Origin: Lachnospiraceae bacterium
GTDB lineage: Bacteria > Bacillota > Clostridia > Lachnospirales > Lachnospiraceae
DNA: 64,000 bases
Assembly: GCA_017622845.1 (NCBI GenBank)
Contig: JAGAQJ010000045.1
Coordinates: forward strand, 1-64,000
Direction of reading: 5' to 3'
Shown here: positions 37,260 to 47,436 of the stretch, piece by piece
How positions within the stretch are numbered: the stretch's first letter is position 1
Layout of the letters: every line of letters begins with the position of its first letter
The notes under the pieces: generated by a model
What the model was told of the DNA's origin: nothing
Database searches by the model: none
Seen by the model: only the letters and a program-made list of their open reading frames with translations
Position numbers and translations under genes: made by a program

Positions 37260-38948
37260 ATGCTGGAAATAGGAGCTGTGATTGACGGCAAGTACAGAAT
37301 ACTGAGTAAAATCGGTCAGGGCGGCATGAGTACTGTATATCTTGCTATCAATGAAAAAGCAAATAAACCATGGGCCGTCAAGGAAGTCCGCAAAGACGGC
37401 GTGCGGAATTTTGAGGTTGTCCGGCAAAGCCTGATTGTGGAAATGAATCTTCTGAAAAAGCTGAATCATAAAAACCTTCCCAGCATTGTGGATATTATTG
37501 ACCGGGATGATAATTTTCTGATTGTGATGGACTATATTGAAGGAGTAACGCTGGAGAGGATTGTCAATGAGTATGGTCCGCAGAAGCAGGAGGATGTGGT
37601 GAACTGGGCAGTACAGCTTTGCGATGTACTTCAATATCTGCACACCAGAGAACCGTCCATTGTTTACAGAGACATGAAGCCTTCTAATGTCATGCTCAGG
37701 TATGACGGCAGCGTGGTATTGATTGATTTTGGTACGGCAAGAGAATACAAATCAAGAGCAGACGGCGATACATTCTGCCTGGGAACACAGGGATTTGCAG
37801 CTCCGGAGCAGTTTGGCGGCCAGGGGCAGACGGATGCGAGGACGGACATTTATTGTCTCGGGGCGACCATGTATCATCTGCTGACAGGGCACAATCCGTC
37901 AGAGCCGCCCTATGAAATGTACCCTGTCACGCACTGGAATGCGGCGCTGTCCGGCGGACTCGAGGGAATTATCCTGAAATGTACACAGAAGAATCCTGAG
38001 GACAGGTTTCAAACAGCAGAAGAACTGATGGACGCACTGCAGAATTATAAGGATTTAGATGCACCGAGAATCCGGAGGTATAAAAAGATCGTTGCCGCTT
38101 TTTCGATTCTCGCCTGTCTGGCAGCAGCGTGCGGTGTCCTCTCGGCAGGAACATACAGCTGTGCAAAGGAACAGCAGAAAAAGGAATACGAATATTTAGT
38201 GGATTCCGCACAAAAGGCGGGCAGGAAGGAAGATAAAAGAGCCTATTATCTGGATGCGGTGGAAACAGACAGCTCCAGAGCAGAGGCTTATGAGGGGCTG
38301 ATAGACGATTTTATGGAAGACGGAATTTTTTCTGAGGAAGAAGAAAAAACACTGCTTCATTTAAATGTCAGTACACAGAAATATTTTCAAAATCTTGAGC
38401 AGGCCAGCCGGCAGGAATATGCAGACTTGTGCTTTCGGATAGGAAATGCATACTGGTTTTATTATGAGCATCAGGAAAGCAGGCAGTCCACGGCTGTTCC
38501 GTGGTTTACAACAGCCGCCGCATATTATCAGCATGCAGAAGGAAAAGAACAGGAGCGTCAGCGCTGCAGCCTTTATATAGAAATCGGTAGCTTTTACAAA
38601 AAGATTGTAACTGCACAGGTAGAAGGAACCGATGAAGGGATGTATGGCGCCTATTGGAGAAATCTTATGGAATTAAAGCATATGAATGACATTGCGCCGG
38701 ACAGGGACTTAATTACCTTAAGATTGTACGGGGAGATTATCATACGTTCCATGGAGTATGCGAGGTATCTGAAAGAAGATGGGATTGCCGGAGAAGAAAT
38801 CGCGGCAGTATATGATGAGATAGCAGTACAAATTGATGTCATGAAAGAAAATGCACCGGACAAGGTTTGTGAAGAAATTGACAAGCTCTGCGCCCAGATG
38901 CGTCAGGCAGAAACAATGCTCCGGTCAAGCTATCAGGAGGAAAGATGA
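37260..38948 (+). CDS. Membrane Ser/Thr protein kinase (PknB-like) with extracellular helical domain
   Basis: 562 aa. Residues 10-265 form a Hanks-type kinase: glycine loop GQGGMSTVY, Lys41 in AVKE, Asp138 in YRDMKPSN (Tyr replaces the usual His of HRD), Asp156 in DFGTA and APEQ. A membrane helix follows at about 277-297. The outside part (about 300-562) is helical with TPR-like spacing and no PASTA repeats, so it is not the cell-division kinase PrkC. One base separates it from a small membrane protein, followed by a giant surface protein; the kinase may sense that protein. Confidence 0.94.
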   Translation: MLEIGAVIDGKYRILSKIGQGGMSTVYLAINEKANKPWAVKEVRKDGVRNFEVVRQSLIVEMNLLKKLNHKNLPSIVDIIDRDDNFLIVMDYIEGVTLERIVNEYGPQKQEDVVNWAVQLCDVLQYLHTREPSIVYRDMKPSNVMLRYDGSVVLIDFGTAREYKSRADGDTFCLGTQGFAAPEQFGGQGQTDARTDIYCLGATMYHLLTGHNPSEPPYEMYPVTHWNAALSGGLEGIILKCTQKNPEDRFQTAEELMDALQNYKDLDAPRIRRYKKIVAAFSILACLAAACGVLSAGTYSCAKEQQKKEYEYLVDSAQKAGRKEDKRAYYLDAVETDSSRAEAYEGLIDDFMEDGIFSEEEEKTLLHLNVSTQKYFQNLEQASRQEYADLCFRIGNAYWFYYEHQESRQSTAVPWFTTAAAYYQHAEGKEQERQRCSLYIEIGSFYKKIVTAQVEGTDEGMYGAYWRNLMELKHMNDIAPDRDLITLRLYGEIIIRSMEYARYLKEDGIAGEEIAAVYDEIAVQIDVMKENAPDKVCEEIDKLCAQMRQAETMLRSSYQEER

Positions 38949-38949
38949 T

Positions 38950-39240
38950 ATGGCAGTCAATCAGTTAATGATATGCTCCCGTATCTTTCTGGGGCTTACG
39001 ATTGTTTTTCTGACCGCAGCAGTGCTTGTTTTTATTATGCTTGATGTCAGAAGGGCATGGAAAATACTGACGGGCAATAAAATGCCGAAGGTTTCGGGGA
39101 AGAAAGAGAGACTCAATTATCAGGAGATTATCATCAATCAATATAAAGAAAATGATGCCACAATGGCATTAGAAGATTTCTGCGCAGAAACGATGCTGCT
39201 CGCTGAACAGAAGGAGAACAGCGGCAGCGAGATGACGTGA
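38950..39240 (+). CDS. Small single-pass membrane protein of the kinase operon
   Basis: 96 aa from ATG 38950, one base after the kinase stop, with AGGAGG upstream. One hydrophobic helix at about residues 7-31, then a basic stretch and an acidic C-terminal tail. I do not recognise the family. The tight coupling suggests it works in complex with the kinase or is its substrate (the tail contains several Ser/Thr). Confidence 0.8.
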   Translation: MAVNQLMICSRIFLGLTIVFLTAAVLVFIMLDVRRAWKILTGNKMPKVSGKKERLNYQEIIINQYKENDATMALEDFCAETMLLAEQKENSGSEMT

Positions 39241-39311
39241 CATCTTCCTGTTTCTGATAAACAGAAAGCCGCCCGCGCGGTCTAAAAGCATATAAAAAGA
39301 AAGGTACATGA

Positions 39312-42300
39312 GTGAAGAAGGGGAGTAAGAAAAACAGGATAAAAAGAATCGGCTGTCTGGTCTTGACAGGTGTGTTAGTGACAGGCTCCTATCCAATGCA
39401 GGCTGGTGCTGCTGATTTTGGTCTGCCGCAGAATGTGACAGCACAGATGGAGTCGGAGGAAGCAGACATTCTGACGGTTGATAAAATGAGGGATAAGAGG
39501 AATGCTGGAATTGAGAATATCGTTCAAGCGGAACTTCCGGTAGTTGGGAAACCGGAGGAAGATAATAGTCTGACAGTTAAGAATTTGGATAACGGACATG
39601 GGACAACAAAGGAAAATGTAACAGAGGAAGAAACAGAAAATAAAGAAAGCAAAACCGGGGAAAATACGACCGGGGAAACAGAAAATAAAGAAAGCAAATC
39701 AGAAGAAAATACAGCCGAGAAAGCAGAAACCGGAGAAAGCAAAACCGGGGAAAATACGACCGGGGAAACAGAAAATGAAGAGAGCATAAACAAGGAAGCA
39801 GAAAATACAGCCGAGGAGGCAGAAACCGAAGAAAGCAAACCAGAAGAAAATACAACCAGAGAAAGCAAACCAGAAGAAAATACAGCCGGAGAAACAGAAA
39901 ACGAAGAAATTATAACCGGGGAAAATACGACCGGGGAAACAGAAAATGAAGAAAGCATAAACAAGGAAACAGAAGGCGGAGAAAGCAAACCAGAAGAAAA
40001 TACAACCGGAGAAAGCAAACCAGAAGAAAATACAGCCGGGGAAACAGAAAATGAAGAGAGCAAGCCAGAGGAAGCTGCTAATCATGTAAAGATTATTCAA
40101 ATGAGCGCTGTGCTTGATTCGGTCAGTGAACCTGTATACATCAGTGGCGAGGAAGGCAGACCGGGACATTTTGCAATCAATGTCAATGGCTCTGCGCATG
40201 CAGATTTTGAAGCAGCCGGCATAAAAGACGGCAGGAATCAGCTGCAGGAAAGCAGAGAGAATCCGGAAGAAGGCTCAGCCATTGGAGAAAGCAGAGAGAA
40301 TCCGGAAGAAGGCTCAGCCATTGGAGAAGACAGAGAGAATCCGGAAGAAGGCTCAGACTTTGCTGAAGGAGACTTGAACGAAATAAAAAGTGCGCTTGCC
40401 TCACAGTGCCGCTTGGAACTAAGAATGGTTTTGCCGTCGGGGAATTGTGAGATGCTTGAACGTTCTGACCTGTCTGTCGAGGACGGCAGCGGCAGCATGG
40501 GCGGTTCTGTGTCCTGCCCTGAGGTAAGTCTTACAGAGACAGGCATATATCAATTGTATGCAGTGCTGATTGGTCCGGATGGTACAGAATATGAGTCGGA
40601 TAGAGCAGAGATTCCTATAACCATACCCGATCCGATTCAGGTAGAAGTAACAGGGACAAAACTGCAAGCCTGCGCATATACAGAATGCAAAGAAGGGGAT
40701 ATCTGTACAGGGTTTGAAATTCCATACACTGTCACAGCGCAGATAAGTCTTACAGGACTCGGTGATGATGTGTCAGCAGAGCAAAGAGAAAGCGAAATTG
40801 CATACTGTCTCTCCCAATATAAGATTTGTGTTAAGAAAGACAGCGGAGAATTTTGCGAAGACACACTGCAGAAGGAAGATGTGATTCAAGGATTGATTCG
40901 TAACAACGGAGCAGCATATGCATATACAGCGTACGGAAGCGTAAAGGTTGATTCCGCAGGAGAGCATGTCCTGCATGCGGCAGTGAATGACATGGAAGCT
41001 GCTGCTTGTCAGGTACATATCGCTAAGCTGCAGCAGCGTCTTTGCTACACTTTAGACAAAAACGACAGGGATTTTTACCGGTTTGATGAGACAGCCCTCT
41101 GCACCCGGGCAGAGGGAATTTATATTGGAGAGCGGCAATGCTTTGAATCGAATCAGGACGGAGAAGAGATTATTGGAATCACTGATAAGAAGCTGACGCT
41201 TGAAGAGGACAACAAAAGCTATCGGATTTCGGCAGACAATCAAAGCTGTAGGAATCAGCAGACCTGTTATATTACCATTTCCCATGCAGGCAATCAAATC
41301 TATCAGCCTGCAAGTCAGACAATTGCCGTAGTATTTGAAAGAATCGCGCCGCAGATAACGTATCATTGCGATGCCGCAGAGGACGTCCACAGGTATCAGA
41401 CCACGCTTACATATACAATTCCTGATTTTGTTGATGCCGACAGGGTAGAATGCTGCGAGGTTATCGAAGACAGCAATGGAACGGTAACGAAAGCAAATAA
41501 TTTGGAGATACGCAAAAACGGCAGAGAAATAACAATTTATCACGAAAATCAGCAAAATCAGGAGTCATCCGTTCACGCTCTAATGTTTGCATATAAGGGA
41601 GACAGTGTCTGTCGGGACGAAAAGCAGATGATTTCCCTGCATTTTGCGAGACTCGAAAATAACATCTGTTATGTTTCGGACAGCATTGGTGATACACATG
41701 AATACGGTGAGGTCATCACATTTACGTATCAAAGCGGCGATACTGCCGGAGGCATCACATGTTATGAATCCGACGCGGAGGGAAATCCGGTTTCCGGTCC
41801 CCGCAATTTGTATATTGAAAATGGTAAATATGGCAGCTTTCAGGTAAAAGGCACAAAACTGTCGGATGCAGACCAGCCATTTTATGTAACAATTGCTCAT
41901 GCAGAAAATGAAATCTACAACGGCGCACGGCAGACCTTTGCTTTTCCTGTCGTGAAGGTAAAGCTGGAAGGAAGCATAACTGTAAATGATGCGGAAAAAA
42001 ATTATATTTTTTTCAAAACCAGAAAAATGTATATTGATGTAACTATGAAGGCTTCAAACGGAAACCTGCCCAAGGAAGATGCAGACAAGATAAGATTTCG
42101 TTTTCAGGTTTTATCTTCTCCAACGGATGTTCAGAACATGAACGCTCATCTGGTAAAAATATCCTATCAGAATGATAAAGCAGTATATCGGTATCAAGTC
42201 AGTGAGGAATGCGCCCGGGCACTCAGGGGCGGAGAAAGCTATGCCATAAGAGCAGTCGCAGATTATTCCGGAATTTCAGAGAAAGAAATATATTATCAGG

Positions 42301-45300
42301 AATTCAGCAAGGTATTTGATACCCTTTCTGTACAGCAAAGGGAGCTTGAGATACAGGTGCAGAAGGAGCTTACTGTTGAACTGAATAACCAGGTCAATCA
42401 ACTGGATTTTAAGGTCACAGGAGAAAAAACGGAAGGCACGGAGAGATTTCCTGTTTCCTGCAGAATTGAGGCTAAAGACCCTTCTGTGATTGCTGTTTGC
42501 GATGACGGTACATACAGGACGCTCACAGGGGGAAGCACGACACTGACGATTACGGCTGATGACAGTTCGGAATATGACCTTTATAAGGAGTGCTCGGCTG
42601 AGGTTCAGGTAACTGTTCAGGCACCGGGTAATACGGACTATACCTTAAACGGACAGGACCCGCAAACCTTTCTGGAAAATCCGCATGCAGCGGCAGAGGG
42701 TGAAAAATGGTACGGGAACGACATTGTCCTGCGCTTTGGAGAGAACAATCTTTATGATGAGCTGTACTACAGAAGAAACGGCAGGGGCGAATGGATTCAT
42801 GTCAATGGAAGACAATTTGTTATCAGTGAATCGATGCCGACAACGTATGAGTTCTATTTCTGTGATACAGAACGAAAAGTGGCAAGCTGCATAATGAAGG
42901 GAAACAAGGCTGTGGAAGGCAGGCTTGAAGTGATGTCCCAAATCGGCGTAGACACAACAGCGCCCTCATGGAATGCGCACTTAACAGCAGATAAACAGCC
43001 AAGTGTGCACTCTACACAGGCGGTCAGCTATTTTCCGACGGGAATTGTGCTGACAGGCTGTGCCGGAGAAGAATCGGAAACAGGGCAGTTTGTGGATTCC
43101 GGCTCGGGAATTTGTGAATTGCATGTGCAGTATGGTAATGAAACGGTTTGGGATGTGTATCCGGTTTCGGAAAGATACAGCCGCAGCTACGGGATTGCCC
43201 TCAATGAAAACAAAAATTATGGAACGGTCAGGATAAAGGCAGTTGATTATCTTGGACATGAAAGTGAACCGGCAGAATATGCGCAGGAAATATGCGTCGA
43301 TGATGGAGTGCCGAAGGTTGCCATGACAGCGATAGCCATAGACAAGACAGGCATAGCATCGGACTACGACGGAACCTGGACGAATCAGCAGCTTCGGTTT
43401 GTACTTGGCTCTTTGGATGACACACAGGTTTCGGGAATTTACTGTTATGAATATGCATTTATTCCGCGGGGAAGCAAAACAAAACCGACACAGGCAGTAT
43501 GGAAGCCAATTGACAAGGACGAGCTGGTGCTTGTATTCGGCACGATGTATGAGCATACACAGGAAACAAAGGAAGGAACCTTCTTATATGCAGAAAAAGA
43601 AGAGAAAACCTCCGAACGAAAGACCTCCGAAAGAAAGAACTCAGAACGAAAGACCTCCGAACAAAAAAAATCTGAACAAGCAGCAGAAAGGACGGTCAGG
43701 GAATATGCACAGATGAACGGCACTCTTTATATCCGGGCAGAATCCAATGCAGGTCTTGTGACAATGGATGAGGATATCCGTAAGAATCAGCAGCAGGTTC
43801 GAATCTGGCAGCAGGATTTGGAAGAAGCCAGAGTGACAGCAAGCATCAGACCCGACTCCGGCACAGGCTGGTACAACAAGGAAACAGGTCCGGTGACTCT
43901 TTCCTTTGAATATCCGGTATATGATGCGGAGCATACCGCTCCGGCTGTGGGAATCGTGTATACCCTTGCAGTACAGACAGAGAAGGACGGGGAGGCTGCA
44001 ACTGTCCAAAAAACGTTCTATAAGGGAATAATCAATGAAAGCTCCCGGAAAGTAATTGAAGTCCGCGATTACAGGGATGAAGACTCCCGGATTCAGCTTG
44101 CAGGAGACGGAAAAATTCAAATTGACAAAGACAGCATGAATACACTGACTGTATATATAGAGGATGCAGCCGGAAACCGGTCGGATAAAACGGTCTTTCA
44201 GATCAATGCCGATTATGCAGCACCGCAAAATCTGTCTGCCGAAGCGGACGGCGCAGACCTGCTGCTCCACATGGACAGTCAGGAAAGCATTTTATATAGG
44301 AAGTTTTCGCAAAATTCCGTGCGAGTCAGTGCACATGCTGAGTATGGAATCAGTGGGAAAAAGAGCTTTTACATGGTTCCGATAAAGGAACAAGGCGCAA
44401 AGGAAAGTCTTTCTTCAGACAATGCAAGGGAAGAACTGGTGATGGAGCCATGCAGCAGAGGAATCGTATACCTGTGCGCAACAGATGGTGCAGGAAACTG
44501 TTCCGAGGCGTGGACAGACGGCATTGTTGTGGATAATCTTGCACCGGCAGGAATCGGCAGTCAGGAGATCTCGATTACTGCGGAAGGTCAAAAGGAACAA
44601 AAATTTTATAATAAAGATATTCCTGTCTCTATCCGCGTGGCAGATGCGCCGGACAATGACAATTATTCAGGACTGAAATCCGTTACCTATAGCATAGGAA
44701 GAGATGCTCAGCATACAAAGGAAAATGTGCCTTTGTTTGACAGCAGCGAAAATAGTCTTTCATGGGAACAGATTGAGAAAAGTAAGTCTTTTGAAACAAA
44801 TCAAATTGTCATCGATGCCGCGGAGAACGAAAGCAGCAATGCATATATTACGGTTACGGCAACAGACAATGCAGGAAACAGTACTACAACAACACAGGAA
44901 TTTCAGATTGATGTAACACCGCCTCAAGTGGAAATAACCTTTGATCAGAATGATGCAGTCAATGGCACATATTATCACAGCAGCCGGGTTGCAAGAATTG
45001 ATATTACAGAGCGGAACTTTGACCCGGAGCAGGTATTTTTTCAGATTTACAGAGATGGCCAAAAGGATAACACACTGATTCCCTCTGCATCAGACTGGAC
45101 TGCTTCCGAAGGCTGGGTCAATACAGCCTATATTACCTTTGCAGATGACGGCGATTATTCGTTGGAGGCAGAGTGCACAGACCTTGCCGGAAATCAATCG
45201 GACATAGCGGCAGCACCACATTTTACGATTGATCAGACAAAACCGGTTGCAGAGATTGTCTATGATAATAATCGCGCCTTGAATGGGAACTATTATCATC

Positions 45301-46652
45301 AGGAGCGGACGGCATTCATCACTGTTACAGAGCATAATTTCGATGAAAAAGATTTTGCAGCAGTGATTACGCCGCATGCGTCGGTCAGCGGCTGGACACA
45401 CCATGGAGATGTACATAAAGCCTCCATACGCTTTGACAGCGAGGAGTATTACAGCTATTCCATAGATTATGCAGACCTTGCCGGAAATAAAATGGAAGCG
45501 TTTGCGGCAGAAGCGTTTTACATTGATATGAGCCAGCCAGAGATTCAGATTACAGGAGTGGCGGATCATTCTGCCAATGCCGGAGAGGTGATTCCGGTCG
45601 TCACAATTGCTGATGCAAATTATGACCCGGATTCTGTTCAGATAACCCTGCAGAACAGCAAAGGTCAGGAGATTGATGTAAACCGGAGCGGGACAGAGGC
45701 AGCCGGAGAGTACCGTTACACACTGACAAATGTCAATGAGCAGCCTGATGAGATTTATACCATATCAGCGGCTGCATCCGATATGGCAGGAAATACGAGC
45801 GAGCTGAGCTGCATGTTTTCCCTGAACAGAAATGGTTCGGTTTATGATTTAAGCAGGATATCCGCACTGAGGGAGAAGGCATTTATCCGATATGAGGATA
45901 TGCAGGATTTAGAGATTAAGGAGATGAATGTCAATACCGTTGAAACGTTTGGCATTTATGTCACGAGAAATGGTGAAATGATTCCATGCACAGAAAAGAA
46001 TGTGAGAGGGAATCAGGAGGCTGCTGACATGATTTATTATGACATGCAGGAAAAAGGAAATGATGAGACTGGCTATGAATATGATTATACCATTTATAAA
46101 GAATCCTTCCGGCAGGAGGGCATCTATCATATTATGTTCTATTCAAAGGATAAAGCCGGAAATGAGGTGAATAATACCTTAACGGAAAAAGCGGCAGAGC
46201 TTGCTTTTGTCATCGACAACACAGCTCCCACAGTCGTAGTCGAGGGCGTTGAGGCAGGCGTGCTGTATTCAGAGGAGACGAAGGACATCAATGTCTATGT
46301 ATCGGATAACTTTAAGCTGCAGGAAGCATATTTTGAGCTTGTAGAAGAAGGAGGTAAGGTTCTTGAGACATACGATTACGTGGAACTGGCAAAAGAGGAC
46401 AGAGAGATTGTAACCATAACGCTTCCGGGCAGCGAAAAGAAGCTGTCCATTCAATATTATGCAGCCGATGCAGCAGGCAATGAAACTTCGACGCTGCATG
46501 AGGAGGCAGGCTTTATGATTTCTGCAAATGCGTGGATTCGCTATAGGAACAATAAAAAAGCCATTGCAGGAACGATTGCCGTATGTGCAGCGCCAGTGTC
46601 AGCAGCCGGAATCTTCTTCCGGAGAAGGAGGAAGCTGCTGCAAAAACTGTGA
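39312..46652 (+). CDS. Giant surface protein with Glu-rich repeats and Ig-like domains
   Basis: 2446 aa from GTG 39312. Signal peptide at residues 1-33 (ending AGAA). An extremely Glu/Thr-rich repeat region spans about 95-260, then three 13-residue repeats near 313-352. The middle and C-terminal parts contain many Ig-like/Bacterial-Ig modules, including repeated DNAGNST, VTPPQVEITFD and DLAGNQSDIA phrases typical of Big_3/HYR-like adhesins. A Lys/Ser/Glu repeat lies near residue 1435. The C-terminus has a membrane helix followed by RRRRK, and no LPXTG is seen, so it is membrane- rather than sortase-anchored. It ends the kinase operon. Confidence 0.88.
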   Translation: MKKGSKKNRIKRIGCLVLTGVLVTGSYPMQAGAADFGLPQNVTAQMESEEADILTVDKMRDKRNAGIENIVQAELPVVGKPEEDNSLTVKNLDNGHGTTKENVTEEETENKESKTGENTTGETENKESKSEENTAEKAETGESKTGENTTGETENEESINKEAENTAEEAETEESKPEENTTRESKPEENTAGETENEEIITGENTTGETENEESINKETEGGESKPEENTTGESKPEENTAGETENEESKPEEAANHVKIIQMSAVLDSVSEPVYISGEEGRPGHFAINVNGSAHADFEAAGIKDGRNQLQESRENPEEGSAIGESRENPEEGSAIGEDRENPEEGSDFAEGDLNEIKSALASQCRLELRMVLPSGNCEMLERSDLSVEDGSGSMGGSVSCPEVSLTETGIYQLYAVLIGPDGTEYESDRAEIPITIPDPIQVEVTGTKLQACAYTECKEGDICTGFEIPYTVTAQISLTGLGDDVSAEQRESEIAYCLSQYKICVKKDSGEFCEDTLQKEDVIQGLIRNNGAAYAYTAYGSVKVDSAGEHVLHAAVNDMEAAACQVHIAKLQQRLCYTLDKNDRDFYRFDETALCTRAEGIYIGERQCFESNQDGEEIIGITDKKLTLEEDNKSYRISADNQSCRNQQTCYITISHAGNQIYQPASQTIAVVFERIAPQITYHCDAAEDVHRYQTTLTYTIPDFVDADRVECCEVIEDSNGTVTKANNLEIRKNGREITIYHENQQNQESSVHALMFAYKGDSVCRDEKQMISLHFARLENNICYVSDSIGDTHEYGEVITFTYQSGDTAGGITCYESDAEGNPVSGPRNLYIENGKYGSFQVKGTKLSDADQPFYVTIAHAENEIYNGARQTFAFPVVKVKLEGSITVNDAEKNYIFFKTRKMYIDVTMKASNGNLPKEDADKIRFRFQVLSSPTDVQNMNAHLVKISYQNDKAVYRYQVSEECARALRGGESYAIRAVADYSGISEKEIYYQEFSKVFDTLSVQQRELEIQVQKELTVELNNQVNQLDFKVTGEKTEGTERFPVSCRIEAKDPSVIAVCDDGTYRTLTGGSTTLTITADDSSEYDLYKECSAEVQVTVQAPGNTDYTLNGQDPQTFLENPHAAAEGEKWYGNDIVLRFGENNLYDELYYRRNGRGEWIHVNGRQFVISESMPTTYEFYFCDTERKVASCIMKGNKAVEGRLEVMSQIGVDTTAPSWNAHLTADKQPSVHSTQAVSYFPTGIVLTGCAGEESETGQFVDSGSGICELHVQYGNETVWDVYPVSERYSRSYGIALNENKNYGTVRIKAVDYLGHESEPAEYAQEICVDDGVPKVAMTAIAIDKTGIASDYDGTWTNQQLRFVLGSLDDTQVSGIYCYEYAFIPRGSKTKPTQAVWKPIDKDELVLVFGTMYEHTQETKEGTFLYAEKEEKTSERKTSERKNSERKTSEQKKSEQAAERTVREYAQMNGTLYIRAESNAGLVTMDEDIRKNQQQVRIWQQDLEEARVTASIRPDSGTGWYNKETGPVTLSFEYPVYDAEHTAPAVGIVYTLAVQTEKDGEAATVQKTFYKGIINESSRKVIEVRDYRDEDSRIQLAGDGKIQIDKDSMNTLTVYIEDAAGNRSDKTVFQINADYAAPQNLSAEADGADLLLHMDSQESILYRKFSQNSVRVSAHAEYGISGKKSFYMVPIKEQGAKESLSSDNAREELVMEPCSRGIVYLCATDGAGNCSEAWTDGIVVDNLAPAGIGSQEISITAEGQKEQKFYNKDIPVSIRVADAPDNDNYSGLKSVTYSIGRDAQHTKENVPLFDSSENSLSWEQIEKSKSFETNQIVIDAAENESSNAYITVTATDNAGNSTTTTQEFQIDVTPPQVEITFDQNDAVNGTYYHSSRVARIDITERNFDPEQVFFQIYRDGQKDNTLIPSASDWTASEGWVNTAYITFADDGDYSLEAECTDLAGNQSDIAAAPHFTIDQTKPVAEIVYDNNRALNGNYYHQERTAFITVTEHNFDEKDFAAVITPHASVSGWTHHGDVHKASIRFDSEEYYSYSIDYADLAGNKMEAFAAEAFYIDMSQPEIQITGVADHSANAGEVIPVVTIADANYDPDSVQITLQNSKGQEIDVNRSGTEAAGEYRYTLTNVNEQPDEIYTISAAASDMAGNTSELSCMFSLNRNGSVYDLSRISALREKAFIRYEDMQDLEIKEMNVNTVETFGIYVTRNGEMIPCTEKNVRGNQEAADMIYYDMQEKGNDETGYEYDYTIYKESFRQEGIYHIMFYSKDKAGNEVNNTLTEKAAELAFVIDNTAPTVVVEGVEAGVLYSEETKDINVYVSDNFKLQEAYFELVEEGGKVLETYDYVELAKEDREIVTITLPGSEKKLSIQYYAADAAGNETSTLHEEAGFMISANAWIRYRNNKKAIAGTIAVCAAPVSAAGIFFRRRRKLLQKL
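39630..40075 (+). repeat. Glu-rich low-complexity coding repeats
   Basis: Many imperfect copies of a unit encoding (E)ENT(T/A)GE(T/S)(E)NEES, with an A-rich coding strand and almost no T, inside the giant protein gene. Copy number is likely variable between strains. Confidence 0.85.
40248..40364 (+). repeat. Three tandem 39-bp coding repeats
   Basis: Each 39-bp unit encodes ESRENPEEGSAIG or a close variant. The first two copies are identical, and the third differs at a few bases, so duplication is recent. Confidence 0.85.
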
Positions 46653-46659
46653 TAGTATT

Positions 46660-47300
46660 ATTCAGTCATGCAGTTTATTGAAAACAGGACGAAGGGTGAT
46701 AGTCATATACCGCAACAGGCGGTTGGACTCCGAATGCGAATTTTCTAATGGGTGATATTCAGATAATCGAAACCGTCCGTGACCGGACTCTACGCGCCGT
46801 CCATGGCGCGCTTCGTCCTAAATCCGCGTCCATGCGGATTTTCCCTGTTGTATCGAATCACCCATAAGAAAATGTCAGCATTTTCCGCCAGCCTGTCCCG
46901 GCATATGATTATCACCCTTCTGTGCATGGGCAACAGATTATTTTTCACTTAAGAATTCTTGTTGTTTTATGCTTCAGTCTGCAATAAAGTTGATAATATT
47001 GTAAAGGCTGCCTGTTACTATTCGCCATCTTACGGTTCCGATAAACAGAAAACGGCAGACAGTATCTCGCAGACTGCCCGGTGTAGAATGGTGATATTTC
47101 CTTATACGATGATATATATATAGGAGTAAATTTGCACGGATGCAAATTTAGGCGAGACGGAGGCATGGATGCCGACTCGAGCCGGCTCCGTCCTCATTAG
47201 AAAGACTGGCTTCATCGTATTAGGAAATTCCCATTCGGAACCAATGGCAGTCAGAGGGATACTATCTGCCATTTTCGTTCGGGTGTTAATCCATAAATGG
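46660..47300. repeat. Composite palindromic element: R2 plus R1, filling the gap
   Basis: The R2 core (46684-46925) has arms GAAGGGTGATAGTCATAT / ATATGATTATCACCCTTC and central AAATCCGC-GTCCAT-GCGGATTT. The R1 core (47045-47283) is in reverse orientation. A 120-bp AT-rich spacer with no recognisable gene lies between. The whole 640-bp gap between the giant protein and the esterase gene is essentially this element pair. Confidence 0.85.
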
Positions 47301-47340
47301 CCGGGCAGTTATCTATCATGGGAATGCTTTTAAAGTATCA

Positions 47341-47412
47341 TTGCAGTCAATGGCTGCGGTATGTTATAATATAGCTATTCGGCGCAGGCGCATAATCCGC
47401 CTCACTGAATAG
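47341..47412 (+). promoter_or_regulatory. Promoter and leader hairpin of the esterase operon
   Basis: TTGCAG 47341-47346, 18-nt spacer, TATAAT 47365-47370. Just downstream CTATTC...GAATAG encloses AGGCG...CGCCT, a two-part hairpin near the start of the transcript that may be an operator or mRNA structure. Confidence 0.55.
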
Positions 47413-47436
47413 TTATTTTTATTGAGGATAAATGCG

